From Rhodeus uyekii (Eukaryota > Chordata > Actinopteri > Cypriniformes > Acheilognathidae), in contig JAWRVZ010000074.1 of NCBI GenBank assembly GCA_037043235.1, forward strand, positions 1,015,501 through 1,079,500: a DNA stretch of 64,000 nucleotides. The letters are read 5' to 3'. Within the stretch, counting starts at the first letter, position 1. Every line of letters starts with the position of its first letter. A program made the translations under genes and the position numbers. Below the pieces are notes generated by a model. The model was not told where the DNA came from. It made no database searches and saw only the letters and a list, made by a program, of their open reading frames with translations. Below, one piece after another: positions 44,726 to 54,783 of the stretch.

Positions 44726-45461
44726 CCTATGGAAAGCGCCACAGGCACTAAGCCGTGTTACGAGATTCGGAGATGCAGATGTTGGCAAGCAGTGGCCTGC
44801 CAAGACAATTGCCTCCGTGGACGTAACCTACCCAGCGCCCCGCGTAAGCCGACTTAGGCCTCCACACCGGTCAGGACGGAGGAAAAAGGCCAACGCGAGG
44901 AAGGTCTAAGCTGCTGTTCCTACGTGAGCCTCACAGGGAAGAGAGCTTCGGATCTCAATTCCGCAGATCAGCTCGACCCGCTTAGTTATCAATGCTGAGG
45001 GGAGCGTACTGACGCTACGGAGACCACACCCTGCCCAAGGGGGAGGTAATGTGCGGTAGGACACATATGGACTGACCCGAGGGGCAGTATGACATATGTA
45101 AGTCCCCATGGTAGGTCCTACCCCAGGGAGGAACGCGCACCAAAGAGACTGGCAGAACAGAACCGCCAAGGGAAAGACACGGGTTTACCCAGAGGGAAAC
45201 CGTACCATGGAGCGTACACATATGGGATTACCAAGAGGGAATCTCGTCATATGGGCATCTAGTCCAGTACAAGGGCTGACCACTGGGGCATGCACTCGAG
45301 TACTGGGCCTGGCATCAGACGCCTCCGCCGCGTCCGCGACCGAAGGATGCAGGAGGAACTCGAATCAGGGTTCGCCATACGGGGAACTCACCTGAGGAGT
45401 AGATAAGCGCTAGTATCCCCTTATTAAAGGGCATGGCGCCGCAAGCAGGACACCGAGCCGG

Positions 45462-46560
45462 TCACCTGTTTGTTCCCAGCACACAGGAAGAAACTGGATC
45501 CACCCGGAGATTGTAGAATCTCGCGAATGTATTAAGTGTCGCCCAGCCCGCAGCTTTGCAGATGTCTCTCAGAGAGGCGCCACGCGCCAACGCCCAGGAG
45601 GAAGCAACACCCCGTGTGGAGTGCGCTCTCACCCCCAGGGGGCATGGCTCACCCTGAGCCTGATATGCCAGGGCGATGGCATCCACTATCCAGTGGGCCA
45701 ACCTCTGTTTGGAGACAGCCTTTCCCTTCTGCTGTCCCCCAAAACAGACAAAGAGCTGCTCGGAGCTCCTGAAGCTCTGCGTGCGGTCCACATAGACACG
45801 TAGTGCACGGACGGGACACAGTAACGCGAGGGCTGGGTCTGCCTCCTCCCGGGGCAGTGCTTGCAGGTTCACCACCTGATCCCGAAAGGAAGTGGTGGGA
45901 ACCTTGGGCACATATCCAAGCCGGGGCCTCAGGACAACGTGAGACCAGGCCGGCCCGAATTCAAGGCACGTTTCACTGACCGAAAAGGCCTGCAGGTTCC
46001 CTACCCTCTGAAAGGAAGCGAGTGCAGTCAGGAGCACTGTCTTGAGAGACAAGATTTTGAGCTCCACTGACTCGAGGGGCTCGAAGGGAGCTCTCTGTAG
46101 ACCTGAGAGAACGACAGAGAGGTCCCAGGAGGGAAAGAGGGGTGGCCTAGGAGGATTTAACCTCCTGGCCCCTCTCAGGAACCTGATGACCAGGTCGTGC
46201 TTTCCAAGAGACCTGCCATTGACGGGAACATGATGAGCTGCAATGGCGGCGACATATACCTTCAAGGTAGAGGGGGACAGCCGCCGCTCCAAGCCAGCTT
46301 GAAGGAAGGAAAGCACAGAGCTGATCGGGCAAGTCCGGGGGTCTTCCCGCCGGGAAGAACACCACTCAGAGAATAGACTCCACTTCAAGGCATATGCCAG
46401 CCTCGTAGAGGGGGCTCTAGCCGAAGTGATAGTGTCTACCACCGCCGGTGGTAGGGCACTTAAGCCTTCCGCATCCCGTCCAGGGACCACACGTGGAGGT
46501 TCCAAAGATCTGGACGCGGGTGCCAAATGGTGCCCTGTCCCTGAGAAAGCAGGTCCTTCC
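45462..46560 (-). CDS. DIRS tyrosine recombinase (copy E)
   Basis: The recombinase occupies the C-terminal 330 or so residues of a long open minus-strand frame. It has an N-terminal SAM-like DNA-binding domain (LAYALKWSLFSEW, LSPSTLKVYVAAIAAHHVP) and a catalytic domain with Arg in ASFQRVGNLQAFS, HSTRG (His codon at 45621-45623) and Tyr in FARFYNLRV (codon 45513-45515). The frame is uninterrupted. The upstream part of the open frame (to 47708) is a shadow of the RT gene, and no Met lies near the domain start. Expression may therefore rely on overlap or frameshifting from the RT frame, which ends at 46460 in the other frame. The enzyme would integrate the circular DNA copy. Confidence 0.88.
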
Positions 46561-48409
46561 TCAAGGGAATGCGCCAGGGAGGGGCTGTCGCGAGGAGTGA
46601 GAGTTCTGGAAACCAGGTCCGGTTGGGCCAGTATGGCGCAACTAATAAGACCTGCTCCTCGTCCTCCCTGACCTTGCACAGGGTCTGTGCAAGAAGGCTC
46701 ACTGGGGGGAACGCATATTTGCGTAGGCCCCGGGGCCAGCTGTGTGCCAGTGCATCCGTGCCGAGGGTCCCGTCGGTCAGGGAAAAAAAAAACTGGCAGT
46801 GGGAGGATTCCCGGGAAGCAAACAGGTCTACCTGCGCTTCCCCGAATCGACTCCAGATCAGCTGGACCGCCTGGGGGTGGAGTCTCCATTCTCCCAGGAA
46901 CGTGAGCTGTCGTGAGAGCGCGTCGGCTGCACGATTGAGCTCGCCCGGAATGTAAACGGCACGCAGCGACCTGAGCCGATGCTGACTCCAAAGGAGGAGG
47001 TGGCGGGCAAGTTGCGACATGCGACGGGAGCGTAGACCACCCTGATGGTTGATGTACGCCACGGTCGATGTGTTGTCCATGCGGACCAGTACATGCTTGC
47101 CCTGCAGCAACGGTCGGAACCGGCGCAAGGCAAGGTGTACCGCTAGCAACTCGAGGCAGTTGATATGCCACTGCCGCCGGGGTCCTGTCCAGGAGCCCGA
47201 GGCAGCATGTCCAATGCACACGGCACCCCAGCCCGTGGTGGAGGCATCTGTTGTAACAACAACATGCCTGGACACTTGCCCTAGGGAAACTCCGGCCCGT
47301 AGAAAAGCAAGGTCCGACCAAGGGCCGAACGTCTGGCGACAAGCCGGTGTGATTGCCACATGGAATGCGCCTTGGTGCCAAGCCCACCTCGGGACTCGGT
47401 CCCGTAACCAGTGTTGAAGTGGTCTCATATGCATCAATCCGAGCGGTGTTACAGCGGCTGCGGATGACATATGCCCCAGGAGCCTCTGAAACTGTTTCAG
47501 TGGGACCACTGTTTTCCGCCTGACTACTTTCAGGCAGTTCAACACTGACTGTGCACGTTCGTTGGTGAGACGTGCTGACATGGAGACCGAGTCCAACTCC
47601 AAACCGAGAAAAGAGATGCTCTGCGCAGGGGAGAGCTTGCTCTTCTCCCAGTTGACCTGAAGCCCCAAATGGTTGAGGTGTCTGAGCACCAAGTCCCTGT
47701 GCTCGCACACCCGATCCCGCGACTGTGCCAAAATGAGCCAGTCGTCGAGATAATTCAGGATGCGGACTCCCATCTCCCTGAGGGGGGAAAGGGCAGCCTC
47801 CGCGACCTTGGTAAAGACGCGGGGAGACAGGGACAAACCAAAGGGGAGGACCTTGTACTGGTATGCCCGACCCTCAAACGCAAAACGAAGAAATAGTCTG
47901 TGACGAGGGAGTATCAAGACATGAAAGTACGCGTCATTCAGGTCGATTGGTGCAAACCAGTCCTGGGGGCGGACGCACGTAAGGATGCGTCTCTGCGTTA
48001 ACATTTTGAACGGAAGTCTGTGTAGGGTCCGATTCAAGACACGCAGGTCCAGGATAGGCCGTAACCCCCCACCTTTCTTGGGAACGATGAAGTAGGGGCT
48101 GTAAAACCCCGACTCCATCTCGGCTGGAGGGACAGGCTCGATCACGCCCTTCGCCAGGAGGACAGCGATCTCTTCCCGAAGTACAGGGGCGTCCTTGCCT
48201 TCCACTGAGGTAGTCTGAACGCCGCTGAACCTGGGGGGCCGCCTGGCGAACTGAATCGCATAGCCGAGTCTGATTGTCCGAATGAGCCAACGAGACGGAG
48301 TGGGAAGCGCTAACCAGGCACCCAAACTCCGTTCGAGAGGCACCAATGGGATGACCGACGAACCCGCGGGGGGGCAGCAGGGAGCTCTGAGGCCCAACCC
48401 AGGAGGCAT
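46460..48409 (-). CDS. DIRS reverse transcriptase/RNase H polyprotein (copy E)
   Basis: A 649-codon open frame. The RT has YFIVPKKGGGLRPILDLRVL (106-125), the first catalytic Asp in APIDLNDAYFH (Asp156) and YLDD at 220-223. RNase H follows, with Asp388 (TTDASTTGWGA), Glu420 (NCLELLAV), Asp445 (RMDNTSTVAY) and Asp496 (NRAADALSR). The last 130 residues (VDLFASRES, LRKYAFPPVSLL, LVAPYWPNRTWFPEL) form a conserved tail, in the place where DIRS elements are reported to carry a methyltransferase-like domain. No motif settles that here. All core catalytic residues are present, so this gene could be functional. The start Met at 48409 is the first in frame and the true start may be upstream. Confidence 0.9.
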   Translation of the reverse strand: MPPGLGLRAPCCPPAGSSVIPLVPLERSLGAWLALPTPSRWLIRTIRLGYAIQFARRPPRFSGVQTTSVEGKDAPVLREEIAVLLAKGVIEPVPPAEMESGFYSPYFIVPKKGGGLRPILDLRVLNRTLHRLPFKMLTQRRILTCVRPQDWFAPIDLNDAYFHVLILPRHRLFLRFAFEGRAYQYKVLPFGLSLSPRVFTKVAEAALSPLREMGVRILNYLDDWLILAQSRDRVCEHRDLVLRHLNHLGLQVNWEKSKLSPAQSISFLGLELDSVSMSARLTNERAQSVLNCLKVVRRKTVVPLKQFQRLLGHMSSAAAVTPLGLMHMRPLQHWLRDRVPRWAWHQGAFHVAITPACRQTFGPWSDLAFLRAGVSLGQVSRHVVVTTDASTTGWGAVCIGHAASGSWTGPRRQWHINCLELLAVHLALRRFRPLLQGKHVLVRMDNTSTVAYINHQGGLRSRRMSQLARHLLLWSQHRLRSLRAVYIPGELNRAADALSRQLTFLGEWRLHPQAVQLIWSRFGEAQVDLFASRESSHCQFFFSLTDGTLGTDALAHSWPRGLRKYAFPPVSLLAQTLCKVREDEEQVLLVAPYWPNRTWFPELSLLATAPPWRIPLRKDLLSQGQGTIWHPRPDLWNLHVWSLDGMRKA

Positions 48410-48777
48410 GGCGTTCTGGAGTCGTGGCAGTGAGTGTGGTGCACTTACCTGGCTCCATAGCCCCCTTTGAGGGGCCTGGAAGGGAGGGGCAAGGAGGCAG
48501 CGCGTCCTGAGACTGCCCGCTCCCTGTCCGTGGCGAAGGAGAGGTCGGCTGAGAGGGGGGAAGCAGTGCGTCGCCCACTGTCAGCTTGGACCGAGAATGA
48601 CCCAGAGATGGAGGAAACAGCTCTTTTATTGAAAACGTGGGTACCACTGGCCCTGGGGCCAGTGGCGGAACAGAAAGAAACAAAAGATTATCCACCCGGC
48701 CCTCCTCCGGGGGAAGGAGTGGTGCCCTCACCAGCTCCTGGGAACGAGCAGCTCCTACCATCTCTGGGTCGCCTGTC

Positions 48778-50219
48778 TCAGGGCCGCTTCGATTTTTTCT
48801 TGGAGGGTTTGGCGGTCTGGACGGGCTGCGTCGCCTTTCTGCGGGGGGGAGGGGCCGGACGGGAGGCCTCCAGTCTGGCCGGACCCTTTGCAGCCGCAGG
48901 AGGACGCCCTCGGCGGCGAGCAGGCTGAGGGACAGCCCGCGGCGGTTTGGCAGAATCCCGCCAGGGCAAGATGTGGCTTATCGCCTCAGTCTACTTCTGC
49001 ACCGTCGAGAACTGCTGAGCGAAGTCCACGACGGTGTCGCCGAAGAGGCCAGCCTGGGAGATGGGGGCGTCGAGAAAGCGAACTTTGTCGGCGTCCTTCA
49101 TCTCAGCCAGGTCCAGCCAGAGATGGCGCTCCTGGACCACGAGTGTGGACATCGTCTGGCCGAGGGCCCGCGCCGTGACCTTAGTCGCCCGGAGGGCGAA
49201 GTCAGTCGCCGTGCGCAGTTCTTGCATCAACCACGGCTCAGACATACCCTCGTGCAGCTCTTTAAGAGCTTTTGCCTGATGGACCTGCAGGATGGCCATG
49301 GCATGCAGGGCGGAAGCTGCCTGTCCAGCGGCGCTGTAAGCCTTGGCAGCCAGGGCTGCTGTCGTCTTACCCGCCTTGGACGGGAGGCGTGGACGATTGC
49401 GCCAGGTGGCAGCATTTTGCGGGCACAAGTGCACCGCAACTGCACGCTCCACCTGGGGGATGTCCGCGTAACCCTTGGCAGCCCCGCCATCGAGGGTAGT
49501 GAGAGCGGAGGAGGCCAGAGAGCGGCTTCGGGCAGTAAAAGGTGCCTTCCACGACTTACTGACCTCCTCATGCACTTCCGGGAAGAAAGGCACCGGAGCG
49601 GAGCGAGGCTGTGAACCCCACTCCGCACCCAGAAACCAATCATCCAGCCGCTAGCGCTCGGGCGACGGTGGAGGGTTCCACTCGAGCCCGATGCCCGCGG
49701 CAGCCCGGGAAAGCATGGCCATCATCTCCCGATCTGATTCCACACATCGGCTTCCTCACTCGAGGATGACAGCCCACTCTCCGATGCAGCGATCGACATC
49801 CGATCCTCATCCGCAGCGCCAAACGAGACCCGAGGCACCTAACGTGAGGGACCTGGCGGCTCATCTGGCAGCTTGACGGCACACGGTGTGCAAGAGGAGT
49901 GGGAGGTTCGTGGGGGCTGGCCCGACGAGGTAGCTCCCACTGTAACCCTCAGGTCTCCCAGAGTGCTAACCAACCCCACAGCTCTACCACGAGAAGCAGA
50001 GGGGACATGGGTAACAGCAGAGGGCGCTCGAACCTCTGTATCAAAGAGGGCGAGCCGCGACCGCAACACCGACATGGTCATGCCCCCGCAATGAGAGCAT
50101 GAACCATCCACAAGCGCTCTCTCAGCGTGCTGTCTGCCCAGACACAAGAAACAGCTCTCATGGCCGTCAGATGAGGTCAGGAAACGACCGCATCCAGAAA
50201 CACACGGACGAAAAGGCAT
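48778..50219 (-). pseudogene. DIRS gag-like gene, disrupted (copy E)
   Basis: Three frames carry consecutive parts. First, 50219-49839 is a Cys/His-rich N-terminus (CVSGCGRFL, CFLCLGRQHAERAL, CSHC), probably zinc binding. Next comes a damaged acidic segment near 49840-49640. Then 49593-48991 is the conserved core (VQERHLWLDLAEMKDADKVR, LDAPISQAGLFGDTVV), ending at a TAG (48993-48991). The same frame runs on after the TAG to 48778 as a basic tail (ARRRGRPPAAAKGP, PSKKKSKRP). Two frame changes and one stop mean no full gag protein, unlike the open RT and recombinase genes. Confidence 0.75.
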
Positions 50220-50419
50220 CTTGAAAAAGACGCTGATCGTCCGCGTTTTGCTCTTTTAGAGGAAACTGCTCTTCCAACCGAGGCACACAGGGGGGAACAC
50301 GTTGCTGGGAAGACGCGCACCACCGCTGTCGCACCGTATTTCCAGCCGGAAAAGAACGAGCTCTTTGAAGGATGATCAGAATGAACGGCTGCTTACAACC
50401 GCTCGGCTCCGAAGCAAAA

Positions 50420-50609
50420 GTATGAATGAAGTGAGCGATGCCGGTCCTATTTTTACCCGGAAGCCGGGTGGGGCGGGACTCGGCATGCAAATCTCACTAG
50501 CCAATGTTCATTGGCGCGTTTAGTTATATTGGGAGGTGATTGGGCTCCCAAGCGAGACCCCATGACGTCAGTCCGACGTAACGTCGAACGTGACTGACTG
50601 ATAGGGAAC
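50420..50609. repeat. Right inverted terminal repeat of DIRS copy E
   Basis: Reverse complement of the left repeat, ending ACTGACTGATAGGGAAC at the LINE border. Because the genes run leftward, this is the 5' end of the element and should hold its promoter. TTATATTGGG near 50525 is a weak candidate. Confidence 0.85.
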
Positions 50610-51165
50610 ACATTATACATACATTTTTAATCCAAATCATGTAAAATGATTTTTAGGCTGCATAATTTATGTCAGCCGGAACCGGGAACATTCTCATAAC
50701 ATCTGATGTACTCGATACATCAGAAGAAGAATGGCATCTACGCTGATATTATTCTCTGTTTATTCCGAGGTTACCATGGTCAGCCGGATCCGGGCCGTAT
50801 CCAGATCAGATGAAGGACCTGCACCTGGACACGAGCACAGCACTGCCCTGAAGTGTCTGTGGAGACCGTGACTCTACTAAACCCTCCCCGGTGTAGATTA
50901 TGAACCCATCTCCAATCGGACCAAATTAGACTTAATATTAGACTTTAATTATCAATATAATAATCAAACAATCAATCAATCAAATCGATCAATAATCATA
51001 ACTAGCACTTAATATTCATCAATTGTATTAATTCGCCTGCTCTCTTAAGGCTGCCGTTAAGCCAAACAAACTTTGTTTATAATGTTTTCATGTGACCAAT
51101 GTAAAGCTGCTTTGAAACAATCTGTATTGTAAAAAGCGCTATAAGTAAAGGTGACTTGACTTGAC
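50610..51165 (+). mobile_element. 3' UTR of the interrupted LINE (family A)
   Basis: It resumes LINE sequence at ACATTATACATACATTTTT and matches the 3' UTRs at 12540-12950 and, in reverse, 60430-61090. It ends AAGCTGCTTTGAAACAATCTG near 51120 and a GACTT-type tandem tail. Confidence 0.85.
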
Positions 51166-51699
51166 ATTACTTAACTTCTTTGTGTGAAAATGCTTAGTTT
51201 GATTGTCACAAATGTAGAGACTGTTTCTAAAGTTGAATACGACACACTTCTAACTTCAATAGCATTTGAAAAAAATGACTTACAGTCACGAAACCAACTG
51301 TAAAGTGTTCATGTAGGTCTCAGGCATATATTTTATATTTTAAGTCAATGAAAGTTATTCACTTCAAATGCTATTGAACTTTAAATGATGGTATATTTTG
51401 TATAGCAATCTAACATGAGTATCATACCTAAAACATACATGAACATACAGGAGTTGTTTTTATGACTGATACATATGATACTGAAGTTAGAACCATGTAC
51501 ATCAAAGTTGTGTGTAACTTTAGAGATGGTTCCTAAATAAAATTGCTAATATCAAACGTACAATTGTAAAGTGAAAATATGGCAAGCAGCAGAAGATGAC
51601 ATGGCTGGCAGAATCAGACCAATGGTAGTAAGCATCTTAATGACTTCATTCTAAATGTAATTCGATTTCGGTTATTTAGTAATTCGATTGAACGGTTTA
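51166..51699. other. No gene recognised
   Basis: AT-rich transition between the LINE tail and a tandem repeat. No motif supported. Confidence 0.45.
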
Positions 51700-53400
51700 T
51701 CACGTTCGACCAACAGGCAGCGCTGTAACCAAACTGATGTGTCAAATCATGTGGTATGTCCAGAGTGAAGTGACAATGAAACATGCAAAGTTTGGTGTCT
51801 ATAGGGTAAAGCATTGCTGACATAGAGCATTAAATTCATGTGTTTGTTAAGCATAGCGTTTCATGACAAAATTCTAAATAACCAAAGCTCAAAATGGCCG
51901 AAATGGGAACATTTTATATCGCACGACTCGGCATGATGCACTGAATCTAAAGAGACTTTTGGCCAAAGCGTTCAGAAGTTAAGAGCAAAAGTGTCACTTT
52001 TTATATATATTCAGACCACTAGGGGGCACTGTGTCAAAACTCAACAGGTAGCTTCAGATCATGATTGCCATGCCACGCACCTAGTTTGGTCAGATTACGC
52101 TAATGTGTTGCAGAGACATAGCCTAGATTTCATTTTGTTCACTATTTTGTCGAATTCGTTCAATTCTTTATTCAAAATTTCCTAAGCGAAACAACTTGAT
52201 AACTTTTTGTCAGCATGGTCGGAAGATGATACGATTCAATTTTGGTGAAAATCAGACGACCGGTCTGGGAGGAGTTAGAAAAAGTAGTTTTTTTTAAAGA
52301 AAAACAATATAGCAGACAGGAAGTTTAGCCAACTATGACAAATTTGGTGTTGTTTGGTGCTGTGTTCTCGGCTTGAACCAAGAAACATATGGAGACAATT
52401 TGTTTTGCCATAGGTTAACGTAATCAAAAGTTATTAGCATATTTGTTCATTTGGTTATAACTTTTCACCACAAGGTGGTGCTGCCCCAAAAGTTTTTGTG
52501 TGGTATCAGGCCAAGGTGCCGAAGACACCTACCGAGTTTCATCACGATACGCCAATTTATTCGTGAAATATAGCATTTTAAGACAAAATTCAAAATGGCC
52601 GACACTCAAAACAGCCAATATGAGAACATTAGGTATCACACGACTCGGCATGATAAACTGAATCTAAAAAGACCAGTTTTATGATTTTTGCCAAACGCGT
52701 TCAGGAGTTATAGGCAAAAATGTCATTTTTTCATAACTCCTGATCACTAGGGGGCACTGCGCCAAAACTAATCAGGTAGCCTTAAATCACGATTGATGTA
52801 CCACACACTAAGTTTGGTCAGAATACGCTAATGTATTGCGGAGATAAAGCCTCACTTTTCATGCTGCCCTTTTGTCAAATTCTTTTGTGAGTTATTTGTA
52901 AACAGTTTGACAAATCAACTTTCTTTTAATAACTTCTTGTCATCATGGTCTGGAGATGAATTGGTTTAATTTCCGTGAATATCGGACAAACAGCCTAGGA
53001 GGAGTTTGAAAAAGTAGGTTTTTCATAAAATTCTAAAAGGCGAAAACAAATTAATGGCGGAAAATAAAGGCATAGGGTGCCTAAAGGCAATCGAATCGCC
53101 TTGAACCAAGGATTCAGTGGAAAAAAGAATTTTGTTTCTAGAACATACGGTTCAAAAGTTATTAACATAAATATGAGTGCATCTTTGGACAGGTGGTGGC
53201 GCTAAAGAGATTGAGTTAGAGACTTCAAATTTGCTATGGTCAATGATTGGACTGTCCTTTACAAGTGTGCCAAATTTCATAATTTTCCCGCAAACGGTTC
53301 TATGGCCTGCCATAGACTTCCATGGCAGAATGAAAAGAACCGGGACAAAAACAATAGGTGCCTTAGCACCTTTGGTGCTTGGCCCCCAATAAAAGGAACT
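51700..53400. repeat. Diverged tandem repeat, unit about 730 bp
   Basis: Two long units can be aligned. CACTAGGGGGCACTG occurs near 52018 and 52746. CACACGACTCGGCATGAT-like sequence occurs near 51922 and 52640. CATGGTCGGAGATGA-like sequence occurs near 52213 and 52944. The spacing is 720-731 bp. The units differ at many positions, and partial further units seem to flank them. I recognise no protein; the sequence behaves like a noncoding dispersed fish repeat. Confidence 0.6.
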
Positions 53401-53644
53401 GAAAGTTGCCTGTCAAATATTATAGGCTGTACTTTTTAAAATACCTGTATTTTTGTAATCTGAAATGTGAATATTGATTATTGAATTTTTATTAATTTAA
53501 AATGAGTTTGAAGCGTTTTAAACTGAAATATGCACAGATCAAATATTGAATTTCAGCCCATTAAATACAAGCCCTACAGTGTCAGAGTTCTGTCGCTTTG
53601 GTCTGGTTTACTCTTGGTTTTGTGACAGAGCCCTCACACTGCTG

Positions 53645-54783
53645 TATTGCCTTCCACTTCCTGACTCCAGACACTGCAGACGTGTTTTCCTAAGCTCCGC
53701 TCTGACGTGCTTTGCCCTTGCGCAGCATTCTGTCTGTTTTTTCCTCTGACCCGCTGCTACTGGACTCCTGACAATATTGAAATGGAATTGATCAACTGGT
53801 CAATCAGCGCGATCGACAAGATTTTTTCACAAAGAAAGGCAGCTCCGGGAGAGCCCACCTGCCCAGACGGGACGTTTGCTGCTGGGTATGCAATGGACCC
53901 ATGGAACAACTGGCAGGTCCTGTGCCTAGAGGCACTATCGATTGAAGATGCAGAAGATTTATATATGATTGGATTACTGATAGCGGGATTCCTATTCTTT
54001 GGCTTCGGAATTTTCCTGACTTATCGGAAGATTGGGAAGACAGCTGCGAGCAAATTCACCGAGCCGCTGTCTGTGGATATGAAGAATTGCCTCGAGGCCG
54101 TGTCTGACCGTGTGAAGGAATTAGATCTACGAATGATTGAGATTGAGGAACTGACTCGTAACCTATGTGAACTGTACCGCAACAACACAGTCGGGACAGC
54201 GAGACAGTTTGGTGATCTTTCACGGATGGTATCTGGTCTGGCTATAAGGTTGGACACGGTGCTGAGGACCAGAACTGAACTTGACTGAACTGATTATGAT
54301 CCGGACAAATTACCGAAGATCGAAAATGGATTATTAAAAAAAAGGGACTTTAAGACTTTTCTGCCTCTATTTCTCTGTTGGGAATCCAGCATGATGACGT
54401 CAGCCTGGTCGCCCTTATCTTCCTTCAGGGACAAAGCCACAGAGCTGTTCTCATAACACCTGATGCTGTGACTAACTCTCTCCCTCTCAACCGTCTGAGT
54501 GTCCTGCCTATCTGTTCTTATCTATTCCACCCCCAAAACTCCACTGGACAAAAAATTCCTACACGTGACCTCGTGGACTGTGTGTGTAAAATTGCATTAT
54601 TATGTTTCCTATGTGTAATGTATGTTACGCTTGCTAATCTGCATTCTGTAATTTCTGGAAAAAGTATGGCGGCGCGTGCACACGCAGCGGCTAGGAGACT
54701 TGACTCCAAGTTTAATTTCGTTACACTGTACTTGTACATGTGAAATGACAATAAATTATCTATCCATCTATCTATCTATCTAG
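53645..54783 (+). mobile_element. TATC-tailed retroposon-like unit with a membrane-protein gene
   Basis: This unit contains one open frame (53707-54288), a 3' UTR and a 3' end of the fish LINE style: TTCGTTACACTGTACTTGTA, then GACAATAAAT and (TATC)n. There is no RT, endonuclease, LTR or TIR. It interrupts LTR sequence on both sides. This suggests a non-autonomous retroposon mobilised by LINE machinery, but unlike a SINE it encodes a protein. I cannot match it to a named family from memory. The left limit is set by where LTR similarity stops. Confidence 0.55.
53782..54288 (+). CDS. Putative single-pass membrane protein of a retroposon
   Basis: Starting at the Met in the AATGG context at 53782, the protein has 168 residues. 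The frame opens further upstream at 53707 (25 more residues). It starts MELINWSISAIDKIFSQ, followed by a Cys/Pro/Gly-rich part (GEPTCPDGTFAAGYAMDPWN). A hydrophobic helix of about 20 residues comes next (IGLLIAGFLFFGFGIFLTY), then a basic stop-transfer RKIGK. After this is a heptad-like charged C-terminal domain (LEAVSDRVKELDLRMIEIEE) that could form a coiled coil. The layout is that of a small single-pass membrane protein. The function is unknown to me. The frame has no stop or frameshift. It may be a mobile-element ORF or a captured host sequence. Confidence 0.6.
   Translation: MELINWSISAIDKIFSQRKAAPGEPTCPDGTFAAGYAMDPWNNWQVLCLEALSIEDAEDLYMIGLLIAGFLFFGFGIFLTYRKIGKTAASKFTEPLSVDMKNCLEAVSDRVKELDLRMIEIEELTRNLCELYRNNTVGTARQFGDLSRMVSGLAIRLDTVLRTRTELD

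Larger units (their letters stand above)
44340..50609 (-). mobile_element. DIRS-like retrotransposon, near complete (copy E)
   Basis: About 6.27 kb in minus orientation: right inverted repeat (50420-50606), gag-like region, RT/RNase H, tyrosine recombinase, internal complementary region (44617-44725) and left inverted repeat (44343-44570). AAC occurs at both borders (44340-44342 and 50607-50609), and the uninterrupted LINE has AAC at that place. There is no LTR and no integrase. RT/RNase H and recombinase frames are open, while gag is damaged. It is the best-preserved element in the window and the youngest layer of this nest. Confidence 0.9.
40040..51165 (+). mobile_element. Near full-length LINE (family A, CR1/L2-type), split by DIRS copy E
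   Basis: 5' UTR (about 40040-40368), ORF1 (40369-41244), ORF2 (41485-44341, broken) and 3' UTR. The 3' UTR is cut at 44342 by the DIRS element and resumes at 50610 (ACATTATACATAC). It ends with AAAAGCGCTATAAGTAAAGG and the short tail GTGACTTGACTTGAC near 51165. The separated 3' UTR halves join into the sequence seen uninterrupted in copies at 12530 and 61090. An esterase-bearing ORF1 is characteristic of CR1/L2-type LINEs. The 5' limit is a guess. Confidence 0.8.

Noticed and set aside
46600..47708. N-terminal 380 residues of the open frame that ends with the DIRS recombinase
   Set aside because: It overlaps the intact RT/RNase H gene in another frame, and its composition is that of a shadow frame.
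47934..48761. 275-codon minus-strand frame overlapping the RT start
   Set aside because: From 48409 downward it is a shadow of RT. The upstream part might be gag-RT spacer, but no motif supports it as a separate gene.
48637..49614. 325-codon plus-strand frame opposite the DIRS gag region
   Set aside because: It is antisense to the gag-like core, which has homologues in copies A and C on the coding strand. GC content keeps both strands open.
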